A stretch of 47,910 nt of DNA from CAIOHW01 sp046317855 (GCA_046317855.1 JBKCVM010000015.1:1-47910), one strand, 5' to 3'. Positions 39,678 through 47,910 are shown, counted from the first letter of the stretch. The notes: generated by a model not told the origin, from the sequence alone. Program-made: numbers and translations.

Positions 39678-40929
39678 CTACGGCGGGGAGTATAAACCAT
39701 GCGATGCTGAGCCGGATGCATGCCGTCAGTGCCCACAGAGCTTGAAACCCTCCCCAGGCTTCCAGCGCCTGAGCCAGTACTGAGCCCGCCCAAGCCGCCA
39801 GGGCGCTTGAAGCCCCTTGGGCCGCAGTCATTACAGCAAAAAGCGCAGTAGCGCGCGAGGGGTTCTGATTGCCTGCTCTTTTGAAAAGCAGTGTGTTGAA
39901 TCCAATCTGGAACCCTGCCCATGCCAGCCCGTTGATGAAGTATTCAGGGGGGCCGATCCATCTCAGCACAGAGGCGTCCTTGATCATGTAGGGAATGGGT
40001 GAGAGCGCCAAGACTGTTCCGGTCACGAGAAGTAAAGTGCGCGGCGAGAGGTCTCTTCCGTTAAAGGACCGATCCCAGCGCCTTCCCCACGAAATGGCGG
40101 ACACCGCAATGGCAGTTTGGGTGATTCCGTACCAGAGGGCGACTTCGGCTGGAGCGAGGCCCACCTCGCGTGTGTAGTAATACGGAAAGTATGGGGCTCC
40201 GAGCTGTACTCCTGCATGAAAGAGGCACCAGGTCCAAATGAGCTGCCGGTCGGAGGGTGAGCTGAATACTTGGGTTAAATTTAATCGAAAGTGTGTTTTT
40301 TCTTTTTCTCGAAGTCCCAGTGACCCGGCAGGTCCTACAAGAAGCCAGAGCGAGCCTGCAGCTGAGAGCAGGGCGAGTGTGAGCAATACGCCAAAGCGAG
40401 CATCCGAAGGCTGTGCCAAGAATTGTACTGAAAGCTGCAAAAGAGCACCGGCTGCTAAGTGAGCGCCAATGATTCCGAGCGTGGAGCCGCGCGCTCGCGC
40501 TCCCCAAAATCTTCCTTCAAACCGGGGAGGGACAGTGCCTTTCATCCAGGCCATCCAAAAGCTGGTGCCAGTGAGTCCAATGGCAGAGCTTGCTGTGGCA
40601 ATGATGCCGATGCTCTCGGGCCCTGCTACGGGCAGCAAAAACGCGAGTACCCAGAGTGATCGCGCAACGAGTGACAAAAAGATGCAAAGCCACTTGAGCG
40701 GCAGACGGGAGCAACTACCTGAGAGTGCCATCACACCCAGGAGCTGGAGAACTGAGCCCAGAAGTGGGATCGACGTCACCCAAACCAGTTTCTCAGTTGG
40801 GACACCGATGCTTCCCGCCCACGCCGAAAGATAGACCGGACCGATGAGAGTTTCGTAGCTCATGGCCAGGGCCCCTTCGGTCATGAGCCAAGGAAGCGCG
40901 CGTTTAAAAGTGGGCTGAGGTTTGGACAT
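39625..40929 (-). CDS. MFS transporter
   Basis: A 434-residue integral membrane protein with about twelve hydrophobic segments, for example WVTSIPLLGSVLQLLGVMAL, SLVARSLWVLAFLLPVAG and FGVLLTLALLSAAGSLWLLVG. A central hydrophilic loop near residue 215 divides the two six-helix halves. It belongs to the major facilitator superfamily, and no substrate can be assigned. The final 53 bp overlap the convergent asparaginase gene. The region 40930-41048 upstream holds no recognisable gene. Confidence 0.88.
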   Translation of the reverse strand: MSKPQPTFKRALPWLMTEGALAMSYETLIGPVYLSAWAGSIGVPTEKLVWVTSIPLLGSVLQLLGVMALSGSCSRLPLKWLCIFLSLVARSLWVLAFLLPVAGPESIGIIATASSAIGLTGTSFWMAWMKGTVPPRFEGRFWGARARGSTLGIIGAHLAAGALLQLSVQFLAQPSDARFGVLLTLALLSAAGSLWLLVGPAGSLGLREKEKTHFRLNLTQVFSSPSDRQLIWTWCLFHAGVQLGAPYFPYYYTREVGLAPAEVALWYGITQTAIAVSAISWGRRWDRSFNGRDLSPRTLLLVTGTVLALSPIPYMIKDASVLRWIGPPEYFINGLAWAGFQIGFNTLLFKRAGNQNPSRATALFAVMTAAQGASSALAAWAGSVLAQALEAWGGFQALWALTACIRLSIAWFILPAVVSDEKPPPRQAHVPIAS

Positions 40930-41048
40930 GTTAGGACGCCCAACGATGATAAGCTAAAAGGCTCGCAGGATCGAGCAGGGCCTTGCGCAGTTCTGGTGCG
41001 TCCAGGACTGGGCTTAGGTTGATTCAGGAGGCCAGCACAAGGCCTGAA

Positions 41049-41078
41049 TTGACAAGCCATCCGGCCCGGGGCTATGAA
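41049..41078 (+). promoter_or_regulatory. Promoter of tRNA-Val
   Basis: TTGACA (41049-41054, perfect -35), an 18-bp GC-rich spacer and TATGAA (41073-41078) precede the tRNA start by 33 bp. Confidence 0.6.
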
Positions 41079-41111
41079 CCGAGCCAAGGCCTCAAAAAAA
41101 GCTGAAACTGT

Positions 41112-41186
41112 TGGAGTGTAGCTCAGCGGGAGAGCATCCCCTTCACACGGGGAGGGTCGTAGGTTCAATCCCTATCACTCCAACCA
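41112..41186 (+). tRNA. tRNA-Val (anticodon CAC)
   Basis: Complete cloverleaf with encoded CCA: acceptor stem TGGAGTG/CACTCCA, D stem GCTC/GAGC, anticodon stem TCCCC/GGGGA with loop TTCACAC (anticodon CAC), T stem GTAGG/CCTAT with loop TTCAATC, discriminator A. It reads GTG codons. A decayed transposase begins immediately after its CCA end. Confidence 0.96.
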
Positions 41187-41600
41187 TTACAAACTGCCCT
41201 CGTTGTTTAAGGCCCGGTGGACGCAATTCGTTCACCATTCGAAGATGCGGCAATATAAAAATCAGGCAATATCGCTGCTTTAGCTGCAAGCAGGCCTGGA
41301 CCCCAGAAACCGACAATCTAGAGAAGCGCCAACGTCTCCGGTCCGAACTCCTACCCGATGCTGATCTCAAGGCACTACCCAAACAACCAGCACGAACGTC
41401 ACCCTTCAAAGCGCGCAGTCATTGCGGGACAAGGCCAACTGAAGGACCATTCATTTGACCCGCTTGCGATGCTCAGGGCTAGCATTGCCCGATTCGTGCC
41501 CAAGACTTGGGTGACGACAAAGAAAGCCTCCGTGCTTGAGCAAATGCTCTGGATCTACGCGGGCTTTCATAGCCTCGAGCTCATTGATCAGGGATCATAG
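41187..41600 (+). pseudogene. Remnant of a zinc-ribbon transposase, internally deleted and frameshifted
   Basis: Two frames belong to one transposase. The first begins at the tRNA end and encodes a zinc ribbon (TNCPRCLRPGG..., YRCFSCKQAW) up to about 41350. The second frame, from about 41360 to the stop at 41600, encodes HYPNNQHERHPSKRAVIAGQG and FDPLAMLRASIARFVPKTW. The latter aligns without gaps, over about 31 residues, to HHPEATHQTTPSRRARAQGLG... of the intact transposase at 29727-30662, then diverges by a six-residue gap. The helix-turn-helix and most of the catalytic core are gone. It has no start codon of its own and no terminal repeats. Confidence 0.85.
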
Positions 41601-41744
41601 GGGCTGGGGGCAGTTTGAAAAAACGGGTGTTGAAAACCAAAGTCTTGTGCTACGGTATTAGGCGTTAGTGCTTCTTTGAGTCGAGCGGCATTGGGCCCAT
41701 GACCTCGGAGTTGCTTAGTCAATGCCCTGTTCCTTGGAGGTTTC

Positions 41745-42077
41745 ATGGGTAAGAAGTTGTATGTTGGTAATTTGCCTTTCTCGGCTACTGAAGAAGGTCT
41801 GATGGACGCTTTCTCGTCCTTCGGAAAAGTTGACTCCGTCAAGATCATCACCGATCGCGACACCGGCCGAAGCAAAGGCTTTGGTTTCGTTGAAATGGGA
41901 AATGACGACGAAGCAGAGAAGGCCATCGGTTCGATGAACGGCGCTGATTTTGGCGGCCGCACGCTGACCGTAAATGAAGCACGTCCAATGGCTCCTCGTG
42001 AGCCCCGCTCCGGCGGATTTGGCGGCGGCGACCGTGGCGGTCGTGGTGGATTCGGCGGCGGACGCGGCCGTTTCTAA
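41745..42077 (+). CDS. RNA-binding protein with one RRM domain and Gly/Arg-rich tail
   Basis: A 110-residue protein. Residues 4-80 form an RNA-recognition motif with RNP2 (LYVGNL, residues 5-10) and RNP1 (KGFGFVEM, residues 44-51). The tail from about residue 85 is Gly/Arg/Phe-rich (GGFGGGDRGGRGGFGGG). Similar small RRM proteins occur in cyanobacteria and several proteobacteria and are often cold-induced. The TTGGAGG ribosome-binding site is 7 bp upstream, and a strong terminator follows. The 144-bp gap upstream (41601-41744) probably holds its promoter, but no convincing -35/-10 pair can be fixed. Confidence 0.94.
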   Translation: MGKKLYVGNLPFSATEEGLMDAFSSFGKVDSVKIITDRDTGRSKGFGFVEMGNDDEAEKAIGSMNGADFGGRTLTVNEARPMAPREPRSGGFGGGDRGGRGGFGGGRGRF

Positions 42078-42110
42078 GATTTTCAAAAGTTTTTTTGAAA
42101 TGAAATGAAA

Positions 42111-42146
42111 AGAGGCCGGTGCCTGTGAAAGCAGGTGCCGGCCTCT
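42111..42146 (+). terminator. Rho-independent terminator after the RRM gene
   Basis: A 15-bp stem with two G-U pairs (AGAGGCCGGTGCCTG with CAGGTGCCGGCCTCT), a six-base loop TGAAAG, and a T-rich tail TTGTTTG. It separates the RRM gene from the DedA gene. Confidence 0.88.
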
Positions 42147-42171
42147 TTGTTTGTGCTAGGTCTAAGAACCT

Positions 42172-42840
42172 ATGGAGCTTCTTTCGCAGTTCATCGACAT
42201 TTTTCTGCACCTCGACCAGCATCTGGGCCAATGGGCAGCTCAAATGGGGCCGGGCCTCTATTTACTTCTATTTGGGGTGGTTTTTTGTGAGACGGGCCTC
42301 GTGGTGACTCCCTTTCTGCCGGGGGATTCGTTGCTGTTTGCAACAGGTGCGTTGGTGGCCTTGCCCGAGACGGGGCTTGGGCTTGAGCTCATGATTTTTT
42401 TGCTGATCGTAGCGGCAATTCTTGGGGACGCCGTCAATTATTGGGTGGGGGCAAGGCTAGGCCAGCAGCTCATGGCGCGGGCGGCCGCTGGCTCACGCTT
42501 AGTGCGCAAGGAGCACCTGGAGAGAACAAAAGAATTTTACGAACGCTACGGCGCAAAGACGATTGTGATTGCTCGCTTTGTCCCGATTGTTCGAACCTTT
42601 GCGCCATTTGTTGCGGGACTTGGAAAAATGAACTACCGGCGCTTTGCCCTGTTCAACGTGACCGGAGCGGTGCTGTGGGTCACAGGGTTTGTCCTTGCTG
42701 GTTATTTTTTTGGCAATTTGCCAGGAGTGAAACGGAACTTTCAGTGGGTGATCCTCGGCATCATCGTGCTCTCGGTTGCTCCGGCAGTGTTTGAAGTGCT
42801 TCGATCGCGCTCTGGCCGTTCTGGGGATCTCCGAGTCTAG
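42172..42840 (+). CDS. DedA family membrane protein
   Basis: A 222-residue multi-pass inner-membrane protein of the DedA/SNARE-associated superfamily. It contains the family core FLPGDSLLFATGAL, LGDAVNYWVGARLG, the FYERYGAKTIVIARFVPIVRTFAPFVAG stretch with conserved Arg residues, and a C-terminal pair of membrane helices. DedA proteins act as proton-dependent lipid or undecaprenyl-phosphate flippases in envelope maintenance. No strong ribosome-binding site precedes the ATG. It follows the RRM terminator by 25 bp, so it has its own promoter or none obvious. Confidence 0.94.
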   Translation: MELLSQFIDIFLHLDQHLGQWAAQMGPGLYLLLFGVVFCETGLVVTPFLPGDSLLFATGALVALPETGLGLELMIFLLIVAAILGDAVNYWVGARLGQQLMARAAAGSRLVRKEHLERTKEFYERYGAKTIVIARFVPIVRTFAPFVAGLGKMNYRRFALFNVTGAVLWVTGFVLAGYFFGNLPGVKRNFQWVILGIIVLSVAPAVFEVLRSRSGRSGDLRV

Positions 42841-42974
42841 AGCTTGCAGGACCGCATTGCAGAAAGATGCGGCCTGACTCGTTCACTGCAGAATTCATCC
42901 GCGACCTGGTGCGAGATGGCCTTTCGTGCCGTCTTCAATTAGTGCACTGGTCGCCTGGCTTTGAGAGCAAGCTA

Positions 42975-43307
42975 ATGGCGCGCGTGAGTAGGGCAGGGAA
43001 CCAAACCATCTGTCATGCAGGCATTGGGCTCTTGTTTCTTTGGAGCAGCCTTGCATTTCTTGAGGCAAAGCCACTGACTTGCGAGGGGGTGATTCCCCAA
43101 GAGTACCAGCCTGATGACGGGTGGAGCAGTCTTGATTTCTTGCGGCACTTAAACTGGGAGGGAGACCGGCTCTCCGTGGAGCTCGGAGTGATCCGGGGGC
43201 GGCAAGTCTCGACCCGCTTTGAAGTCAATCAAGCCGGAGTATTTTTTGTGATGACCCAGGGAAGGGGCGACTCAGCCCTGAACTGGTTCGATGCTTTTAG
43301 GGGCTGA
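42975..43307 (+). CDS. Small exported protein, function unknown
   Basis: A 110-residue protein beginning MARVSRAGNQTICHAG, with a hydrophobic stretch (IGLLFLWSSLAFLEA) acting as a signal peptide, and a mature domain of mixed strands (NWEGDRLSVELGVIRGRQ). A longer in-frame start at 42867 is possible but would bury the signal. Its 3' end overlaps the convergent tsaC-like gene by 36 bp. No family is recognised. Confidence 0.6.
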   Translation: MARVSRAGNQTICHAGIGLLFLWSSLAFLEAKPLTCEGVIPQEYQPDDGWSSLDFLRHLNWEGDRLSVELGVIRGRQVSTRFEVNQAGVFFVMTQGRGDSALNWFDAFRG

Positions 43308-44396
43308 GGCCCTGAGCAGGCGGTCCAAAATTGCAGCTCCAAGACCCTGTGCGGATTGCGGCCCTTCGGGACGCTCTGCCAGAATTTGTGTGAACTCTGG
43401 ATTTTCGTCCAGAGCCCTGAGCATCGCAAAGAGGTTCCGTGCCGTTTCGGCCTCCGATCCGGACTCGCTCAGCACACGGTCGCGAGGGCTCTTTGTGATG
43501 GAGCTGGCCTGAAGTCCAAACTCACGGGGAGGTGGTGTAAGCCAGAGGATGGCAGTCTCGGGTGAGCTTGTTTCGTGGAGTTTGAGCTCTGAACGGAAAA
43601 AGAGAGTGAGTTTTTTTCTGGGGGCGTAGTGGCTAGCCAGCATCCCGGGAGCAATTTCTGCACTCGATCGAACACTTGGGTCCGGAGGAAGAAGCGATCG
43701 TCCCAGAGGTCTGATGATCGACTCGATGGTCTCTTTTGGCAGACCTCCCGGCCTGAGGAGTCTGCAAGTAGCGTCAGGCGCAATGTGAACGATGGTGCTC
43801 TCGAGGCCCACCTCACACGGGCCGCCCTCGAGCACATATTCGATACGACCCTCGAGCTCCCGAATCACTGCTTGAGACGAGGTTGGGCTGATGCTTCCAA
43901 ATCGGTTGGCGCTAGGAGCTGCAAGTGGTTCTTGCAAGTGTTTCAGTAGGTCCTGGGCCAGCGTGTGTCGGGGCATTCGGATTCCCACAGTGCTGAGTCC
44001 ACTGGTCACGAGATCAGGGATGGCTGCGCCGCGCGGAAGAATCAGGGTGAGCGGTCCCGGCCAGAAGCGCTTCATGAGGGTTTCTGCAATCGTTCTTGCC
44101 TCGGGTGAAAGAAGAGAGCTCTCTGTGATTTTTTTTTCGTCGAGTTTTTTTAGAAAACCCCAGCCGGGCGGAATGTGTACGATGAGTGGATCAAATGACG
44201 GTCTTTGCTTTGCGGCAAAAATTTGGGCTACAGCATCTGCGCGCGTTGCAATGGCTGCAAGTCCGTAGACGGTTTCGGTCGGAATGGCTAGGATTTTGCC
44301 CGCGCGCAAGTGGGCCATGCATCGAGAGATTCCTTGAAGTCCGCCTGAGAGGACTCTTACGGAAGAAAAAGACTTTAAGTGCTCAGAGTCTGCCAT
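43272..44396 (-). CDS. L-threonylcarbamoyladenylate synthase (Sua5 type)
   Basis: Makes threonylcarbamoyl-AMP from threonine, bicarbonate and ATP, the first step of the t6A37 tRNA modification. The 374 residues comprise the YrdC/TsaC domain (GKILAIPTETVYGLAAIA, AKQRPSFDPLIVHI and AAPSANRFGSISPTS) and an additional C-terminal Sua5 domain (about residues 240-370). The start overlaps murF by 22 bp, so it is the second gene of that transcript. The end overlaps the convergent small exported-protein gene by 36 bp. Confidence 0.94.
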   Translation of the reverse strand: MADSEHLKSFSSVRVLSGGLQGISRCMAHLRAGKILAIPTETVYGLAAIATRADAVAQIFAAKQRPSFDPLIVHIPPGWGFLKKLDEKKITESSLLSPEARTIAETLMKRFWPGPLTLILPRGAAIPDLVTSGLSTVGIRMPRHTLAQDLLKHLQEPLAAPSANRFGSISPTSSQAVIRELEGRIEYVLEGGPCEVGLESTIVHIAPDATCRLLRPGGLPKETIESIIRPLGRSLLPPDPSVRSSAEIAPGMLASHYAPRKKLTLFFRSELKLHETSSPETAILWLTPPPREFGLQASSITKSPRDRVLSESGSEAETARNLFAMLRALDENPEFTQILAERPEGPQSAQGLGAAILDRLLRASAPKSIEPVQG

Positions 44397-45835
44397 GCTA
44401 TTTCCATTTTCATGATGCGAGAGCCCTTGAGGAGCACGACATCTTGGTCGCCGAGCCTGGGTTTCAGGGCTTGGGCGAGGGATTCTGGCGTTTCGAAGTG
44501 TTCAAGCGGGCCAGAAAAACCCTGCGATCTTAGTTCTTCAAGTAAGCTTTTCATTCGATGGCCGTGAAGCAAAATGCCAGTAGGTTTTGCCTCGAGTAGA
44601 GGAGCGGCAAGCTCCCGGTGGAACTGGAGTTCATCTGGACCCAGTTCTTTCATGTCGGCCAGGCAGGCCCAGCGCTGGGCGTGAGCCGGACCAGTCGTGG
44701 CCAGAAGCTCGAACGCAGCCTTCATCGAGACAGGGCTTGCATTGTAGTAGTCACAGATCACGAGCCGCGAAGGAGAAAGAGAGCGGATTTGGGAACGCCC
44801 CTCGGCGCCCTGAAAATGCGAGAGTCCGCGTATGATTTCTTCTGGCTCAAGGCCGGTCAAGAGTGCAGTGGCCGCAGCAGCAAGTAGGTTTTGGAGATTG
44901 TGCCGCCCGGGAAGCGGCGGCACGAGGTCGAAGCTTTGATTCTGAGCGGTGACGGTCAATCCCGAAGGCGTGATCTTTCCGGTGACGGTTGCTGGCCTTT
45001 CGAGTGAGAATGAAGCGGATGGGCCATTCAGAGTGATCAGGTTTTGGGCTGCGACCGATTGGGCCCATGCCAGGATCCAAGGGTCATCTAAGTGAATGGC
45101 AATGCGACCTCCAAGGTCGAGAGTTTTCTTAAGGGCAATGAGCTCTTCATGCGCAACGGTGGCTAGATCTTTTAGATTTTCAAGATGCTCCGGGCCAATC
45201 ACAGTCAGCACGGCGTGGGTGGGTTGGACGCATTCGATGTGACGAGCCATGGCACCCACGTCGTCAATTCCGACCTCAATCACTGCAGCAGTGTGCTCGG
45301 GCCTAAGCTCAAGCAAGGTCATTGGAATTCCCAGAAATCCGTTCTGGCTTCCTTGAGTGCGAAGGACCGATTTGTGGCGCCCTAGGAGCATTGCTGCCAG
45401 GATTTCTTTGGTGGTGGTTTTTCCGTTGCTGCCGGCTACTACGATCACTGGAATGTTAAACTGTGCGCGCCAGGCTTGGCCCAGTGCGCGGTAAGCTTGC
45501 AGAACGTCAGATACGACAAAAAAAGTGGCTTTGGGGTACTGGCCTGAGAGCGTTGAAATTCTGTTTGAGGTGAGATTGCTGCTGTCGCCCAGGACTCCGC
45601 TTGCGCCCGAGGCGAGTGCTTGTTCTATAAAAGCGTGGCCGTCAAAGGTCTCTCCTCTAATGGCAACGAAGAGCTCATTGCCTTGAATCTTTCGGCTATC
45701 CGTTGTGATGGACGAAAAACCGTGAGCGTCTGCTTGAGCATGCGAAGGAATAAAAACCTGAGCACTCGCAAGTACGGATTGGATCCAGCCGGTCTTGAAC
45801 GGATTTGAATGCATGGGGCTCACTCGCTCACTCAT
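44375..45835 (-). CDS. murF: UDP-MurNAc-tripeptide:D-alanyl-D-alanine ligase (MurF)
   Basis: Adds D-Ala-D-Ala to the UDP-MurNAc-tripeptide, the last cytoplasmic step of the peptidoglycan precursor. The 486 residues show ITTDSRKIQGNELFVAI, the P-loop VVAGSNGKTTTKEILAAML, the SQNGFLGIPMTLLEL segment and the C-terminal Mur ligase domain. The start at 45835 overlaps the upstream gene's stop by 4 bp (ATGA); a Met 7 codons further in (45814) is possible. It is followed by tsaC-like with a 22-bp overlap. Confidence 0.95.
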   Translation of the reverse strand: MSERVSPMHSNPFKTGWIQSVLASAQVFIPSHAQADAHGFSSITTDSRKIQGNELFVAIRGETFDGHAFIEQALASGASGVLGDSSNLTSNRISTLSGQYPKATFFVVSDVLQAYRALGQAWRAQFNIPVIVVAGSNGKTTTKEILAAMLLGRHKSVLRTQGSQNGFLGIPMTLLELRPEHTAAVIEVGIDDVGAMARHIECVQPTHAVLTVIGPEHLENLKDLATVAHEELIALKKTLDLGGRIAIHLDDPWILAWAQSVAAQNLITLNGPSASFSLERPATVTGKITPSGLTVTAQNQSFDLVPPLPGRHNLQNLLAAAATALLTGLEPEEIIRGLSHFQGAEGRSQIRSLSPSRLVICDYYNASPVSMKAAFELLATTGPAHAQRWACLADMKELGPDELQFHRELAAPLLEAKPTGILLHGHRMKSLLEELRSQGFSGPLEHFETPESLAQALKPRLGDQDVVLLKGSRIMKMEIAWQTLST

Positions 45836-46452
45836 TCAGGCGGAAGCCTGTCCTTTGGAAATTCGATTCGAGCCAAACGCTCTAGGTCGGGATAGAAAAC
45901 TTGGTTCATGACTACTCGGGGAGCTATTCTAGAAAAAAACCGTGCTCGCCTACTGAGGGTGAGTGCCGATGCTCTACCGTAAATCAGAGTGGTTCTTCCG
46001 TCTTTGGAAGGTAAAAATTCAACAGTCCATTGAAGATTGGAGAAGAGCTGGCTGATTCTTCCTTTGGTTTCTTCAACGAGACGGACGGTAAAAAGACGTC
46101 CCGGCTCGTAATCCGTCACCAGTGCCTGGATAAAGAATCGCTTCCATTCTTTTTTGGGTGGTTCCATCGAAAAACGAAGAAGCGAGCCTCGCATGAGGGT
46201 CTGGTCTTTAGCAGAATAAACCATTCCGGTGGCGTCAGTGGCTTGGACTTGCCGAGTGTTGAAATGCCAGTCAGCCCAGTTGATGATGTGATCTACGGAT
46301 TTGGCTAGGCTCTGGGGAGGAACTTGAGACACGACTTGCCGCTCGAAGTGAACTTGAAAGTCAGGACCGCGGCCTACCCAAAAGTAACCACCCACTGAGA
46401 GCGCAGCCCCGAGGGTCAAGCTGGTCAGTAGTTTTTGGGTGTGCGGATGCAT
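45832..46452 (-). CDS. SRPBCC-like exported or membrane-anchored protein
   Basis: A 206-residue protein with an N-terminal hydrophobic segment (LTSLTLGAALSVGGYFWVG) that anchors or exports it. The rest has a pattern like the START/SRPBCC ligand-binding fold used by polyketide-cyclase-like proteins: a FQVHFERQVV strand, IINWADWHFN, RGSLLRFSMEPP and LQWTVEFLPS. This family assignment is a resemblance only. The ATG is at 46452. It couples to murF with a 4-bp overlap. The divergent rluA-like gene starts 21 bp away. Confidence 0.65.
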   Translation of the reverse strand: MHPHTQKLLTSLTLGAALSVGGYFWVGRGPDFQVHFERQVVSQVPPQSLAKSVDHIINWADWHFNTRQVQATDATGMVYSAKDQTLMRGSLLRFSMEPPKKEWKRFFIQALVTDYEPGRLFTVRLVEETKGRISQLFSNLQWTVEFLPSKDGRTTLIYGRASALTLSRRARFFSRIAPRVVMNQVFYPDLERLARIEFPKDRLPPE

Positions 46453-46473
46453 GTCTCAGTTGTAACACCATTT

Positions 46474-47136
46474 ATGATGGAATCGAATCCTGACGAATCA
46501 ACAGCACTTGTCCCTGGGGTCCTGGCTGAAACCCAGGATTTTTGGGTCATTGATAAACCGGCGGGCTGGCTTTCGGTTCCGGGTCGAAGTGGCGAGGGCG
46601 TGAGGCGTCTACCCGTGCTCGTGGACTGGGTAAGAGAGAACCTTGGGCCAGCATGGGTGTGTCACCGATTGGATGTGGGCACGTCGGGGGTTTGGTTGGT
46701 GGCTCGAAATCAACAGGCCCATCGCACGGCAAATGGCTGGTTTGAGCAGCACCAAGTGAAGAAAGAGTACTTGTTTTTGGCCTCAGGCCAGCCTGGGCTG
46801 CCAGTGCTCAGGCTGGATGCTCCGATTGACGGGGCTCGTTCTGTTACTCAAGTGCAGGTGCGCGAGCGCTGGGTGGAGTCGAATGGTTTTTTGGGCATCG
46901 CCCGTCCGCAAAGCGGACGCAGGCACCAGATCAGGATTCACCTTTCGGGTGTTGGACACCCTTTGTGGGGCGATTTGTCCTATGGCAGTACCCGGACCCA
47001 GGTGGGAGGCTTAGGGATCTCTAGGCCTGCGCTTCACGCATCCAGGCTCGAGCTTCCGGACGGGCAAGTATTTGAGTGTCCTCTTGCTAGGGACTTTGAG
47101 GCATGGCTTGGAGCCGCGCAAAAGGGGGCTGGGTGA
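46474..47136 (+). CDS. RluA-family pseudouridine synthase
   Basis: Isomerises uridine to pseudouridine in rRNA or tRNA. The 220-residue catalytic domain has IDKPAGWLSVPG, the catalytic-aspartate motif HRLDVGTSG, KKEYLFLASG, and GRRHQIRIHLSGVGHPLWGD. No S4 domain is present, so it is a compact member. The exact target is unknown. Start ATGs are at 46474 and 46477, and an upstream in-frame TTG at 46435 and an ATG at 46447 overlap the divergent gene. The stop overlaps the next start by 3 bp. Confidence 0.88.
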   Translation: MMESNPDESTALVPGVLAETQDFWVIDKPAGWLSVPGRSGEGVRRLPVLVDWVRENLGPAWVCHRLDVGTSGVWLVARNQQAHRTANGWFEQHQVKKEYLFLASGQPGLPVLRLDAPIDGARSVTQVQVRERWVESNGFLGIARPQSGRRHQIRIHLSGVGHPLWGDLSYGSTRTQVGGLGISRPALHASRLELPDGQVFECPLARDFEAWLGAAQKGAG

Positions 47137-47910
47137 GCAGAGAGCCCGTTTTGCTTGAAGAACTGCTCAAGCAAGCTCTGAAACGTCGCAGTGCGTTTAG
47201 CTCTGAGGCGCTCCGGCTCTGGTTTGGGCCGGGTGAGGCAAGGACTCCGTCGGCTCGTCCTCTAGCCGCATGGGCAGTGGATGGGTACGGGCGTTGGCTT
47301 TGGGTCACAGAGTGGGAGCTCAAGAGCGGGCCCGTGCTCGAAACACGAGAACTTGCCCGGATCACCCGCTTGGCCTTTGAACCCGCAGGGTATCTGGGGG
47401 CAGTGATCTTGCGGAGGCCTCGGCAGGGAGTGCCGGCGCTTCCGGAGTTGCTCTGGGGAAGTGTTCCTGAAGATCGATTTGAGGTTGGCCAAGGGCCGCT
47501 TCGATTTTGGATTCAGCTTTTGGGATCGCGGCATCCAGGACTTTTTTTGGACCACGAGCCGCTCCGGCAGTGGTTGGTCTCTGGGGGGGAGTGCCGCGGC
47601 AAGAAGGTGTTGAACACCTTTGCGTACACCGGAAGCCTCAGTGTCGCGGCATGGGTCGGGGGGGCTGCTCATGTAGATACGCTGGATCTTTCAAAGGCGA
47701 CGCTCGCTTGGGCTCGTCAAAACATCGAGCTTAACGGGGGAGGATCAAATGCTGAGTTTTACGCTGGAGATTTCTTTGAGCTTCTTCCTCAGTTCATTCG
47801 TCAGGGGCGCAAGTACGGGGTTGTGATTTCGGACCCGCCTTCATTTTCGCGCTCAAAGAGAGGAAATTTTTCGACCCAAAAAGATCTCGTAAAGCTTCAC
47901 GAGCTTTTAC
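47133..47910 (+). CDS. Class I SAM-dependent rRNA methyltransferase-like protein (3' part missing)
   Basis: 259 residues are visible, running off the right edge. The SAM-binding fold starts at about residue 150: VLNTFAYTGSLSVAAWVGGA (motif I), DTLDLSKATLAWARQNIELN, then VVISDPPSFSRSKRG (motif IV). It resembles the RlmI/RlmL family of 23S rRNA methyltransferases. The N-terminal 120 residues have a family-like ELLRRP... region but no clear PUA fold. GTG 47133 overlaps the pseudouridine synthase stop by 4 bp, so the two RNA-modifying genes are coupled. The target base cannot be told. Confidence 0.85.
   Translation, partial: MSREPVLLEELLKQALKRRSAFSSEALRLWFGPGEARTPSARPLAAWAVDGYGRWLWVTEWELKSGPVLETRELARITRLAFEPAGYLGAVILRRPRQGVPALPELLWGSVPEDRFEVGQGPLRFWIQLLGSRHPGLFLDHEPLRQWLVSGGECRGKKVLNTFAYTGSLSVAAWVGGAAHVDTLDLSKATLAWARQNIELNGGGSNAEFYAGDFFELLPQFIRQGRKYGVVISDPPSFSRSKRGNFSTQKDLVKLHELL

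Noticed and set aside
41111..41458. An open frame running through tRNA-Val into the transposase remnant.
   Set aside because: The first part is the tRNA gene itself, and only the zinc-ribbon part after 41187 has protein-like conservation.

Overview
This 47.9 kb window is a dense, mostly housekeeping stretch of a chromosome from a Gram-negative, LPS-making bacterium. The envelope genes support this: an arabinose-5-phosphate isomerase of KDO synthesis, several lipobox lipoproteins and many Sec signal peptides. Genes lie almost end to end on both strands, with many 1-8 bp start/stop overlaps. The overall gene repertoire would suit a Bdellovibrionota or delta-proteobacteria-like lineage. That placement is a weak inference, because no rRNA or ribosomal protein is present to anchor it.

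Layout. 1-4.9 kb, minus strand: the N-terminal two thirds of mutS (it runs off the left edge), pyk, and a long coiled-coil protein. 5-12.5 kb: envelope and periplasm genes (a lipoprotein, a DsbA-like lipoprotein, kdsD, a second lipoprotein, a HEAT protein, a Pro/Ala-rich membrane protein), then suhB-type inositol phosphatase and a class IV aminotransferase. 12.5-14.3 kb: hflX and a small membrane protein. 14.2-20.6 kb, minus strand: the classical rimP-nusA-infB-rbfA-truB operon, with a Rho-independent terminator-like hairpin and a 13-bp direct repeat in its leader. 20.8-25.2 kb, plus strand: a c-type cytochrome, gltX with an in-frame TAG at codon 358, metG coupled to it, and tRNA-Gln(CUG). 25.2-29.7 kb: a Cys-rich Sel1/Hcp-like repeat lipoprotein, two small secreted proteins and an Uup-type ABC-F ATPase. 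29.7-32 kb is accessory: an insertion sequence with 19-bp imperfect terminal inverted repeats, followed by a leaderless lytic transglycosylase and a translationally coupled exported partner. 32-41 kb: Cys/Met-metabolism enzyme, ung, a heavy-metal-binding protein, a C-terminal processing protease, leucyl aminopeptidase, L-asparaginase and an MFS transporter. 41.1-47.9 kb: tRNA-Val(CAC) with a decayed transposase abutting its 3' end, an RRM protein, a DedA protein, a Sua5/TsaC enzyme, murF, an SRPBCC-like protein, an RluA-type pseudouridine synthase and the start of an rRNA methyltransferase-like gene.

The main points for follow-up are: the premature TAG in gltX, whose downstream frame is intact to the metG start; the transglycosylase plus exported-partner pair beside the insertion sequence (a possible effector/immunity or hydrolase/inhibitor pair), including an 8-A tract that puts its apparent N-terminus out of frame; the hairpin in the rimP leader; and two related transposase copies, one apparently intact and one internally deleted beside a tRNA gene. 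No CRISPR array, rRNA, prophage or large gene cluster is visible. No intergenic stretch longer than about 300 bp is left unexplained.
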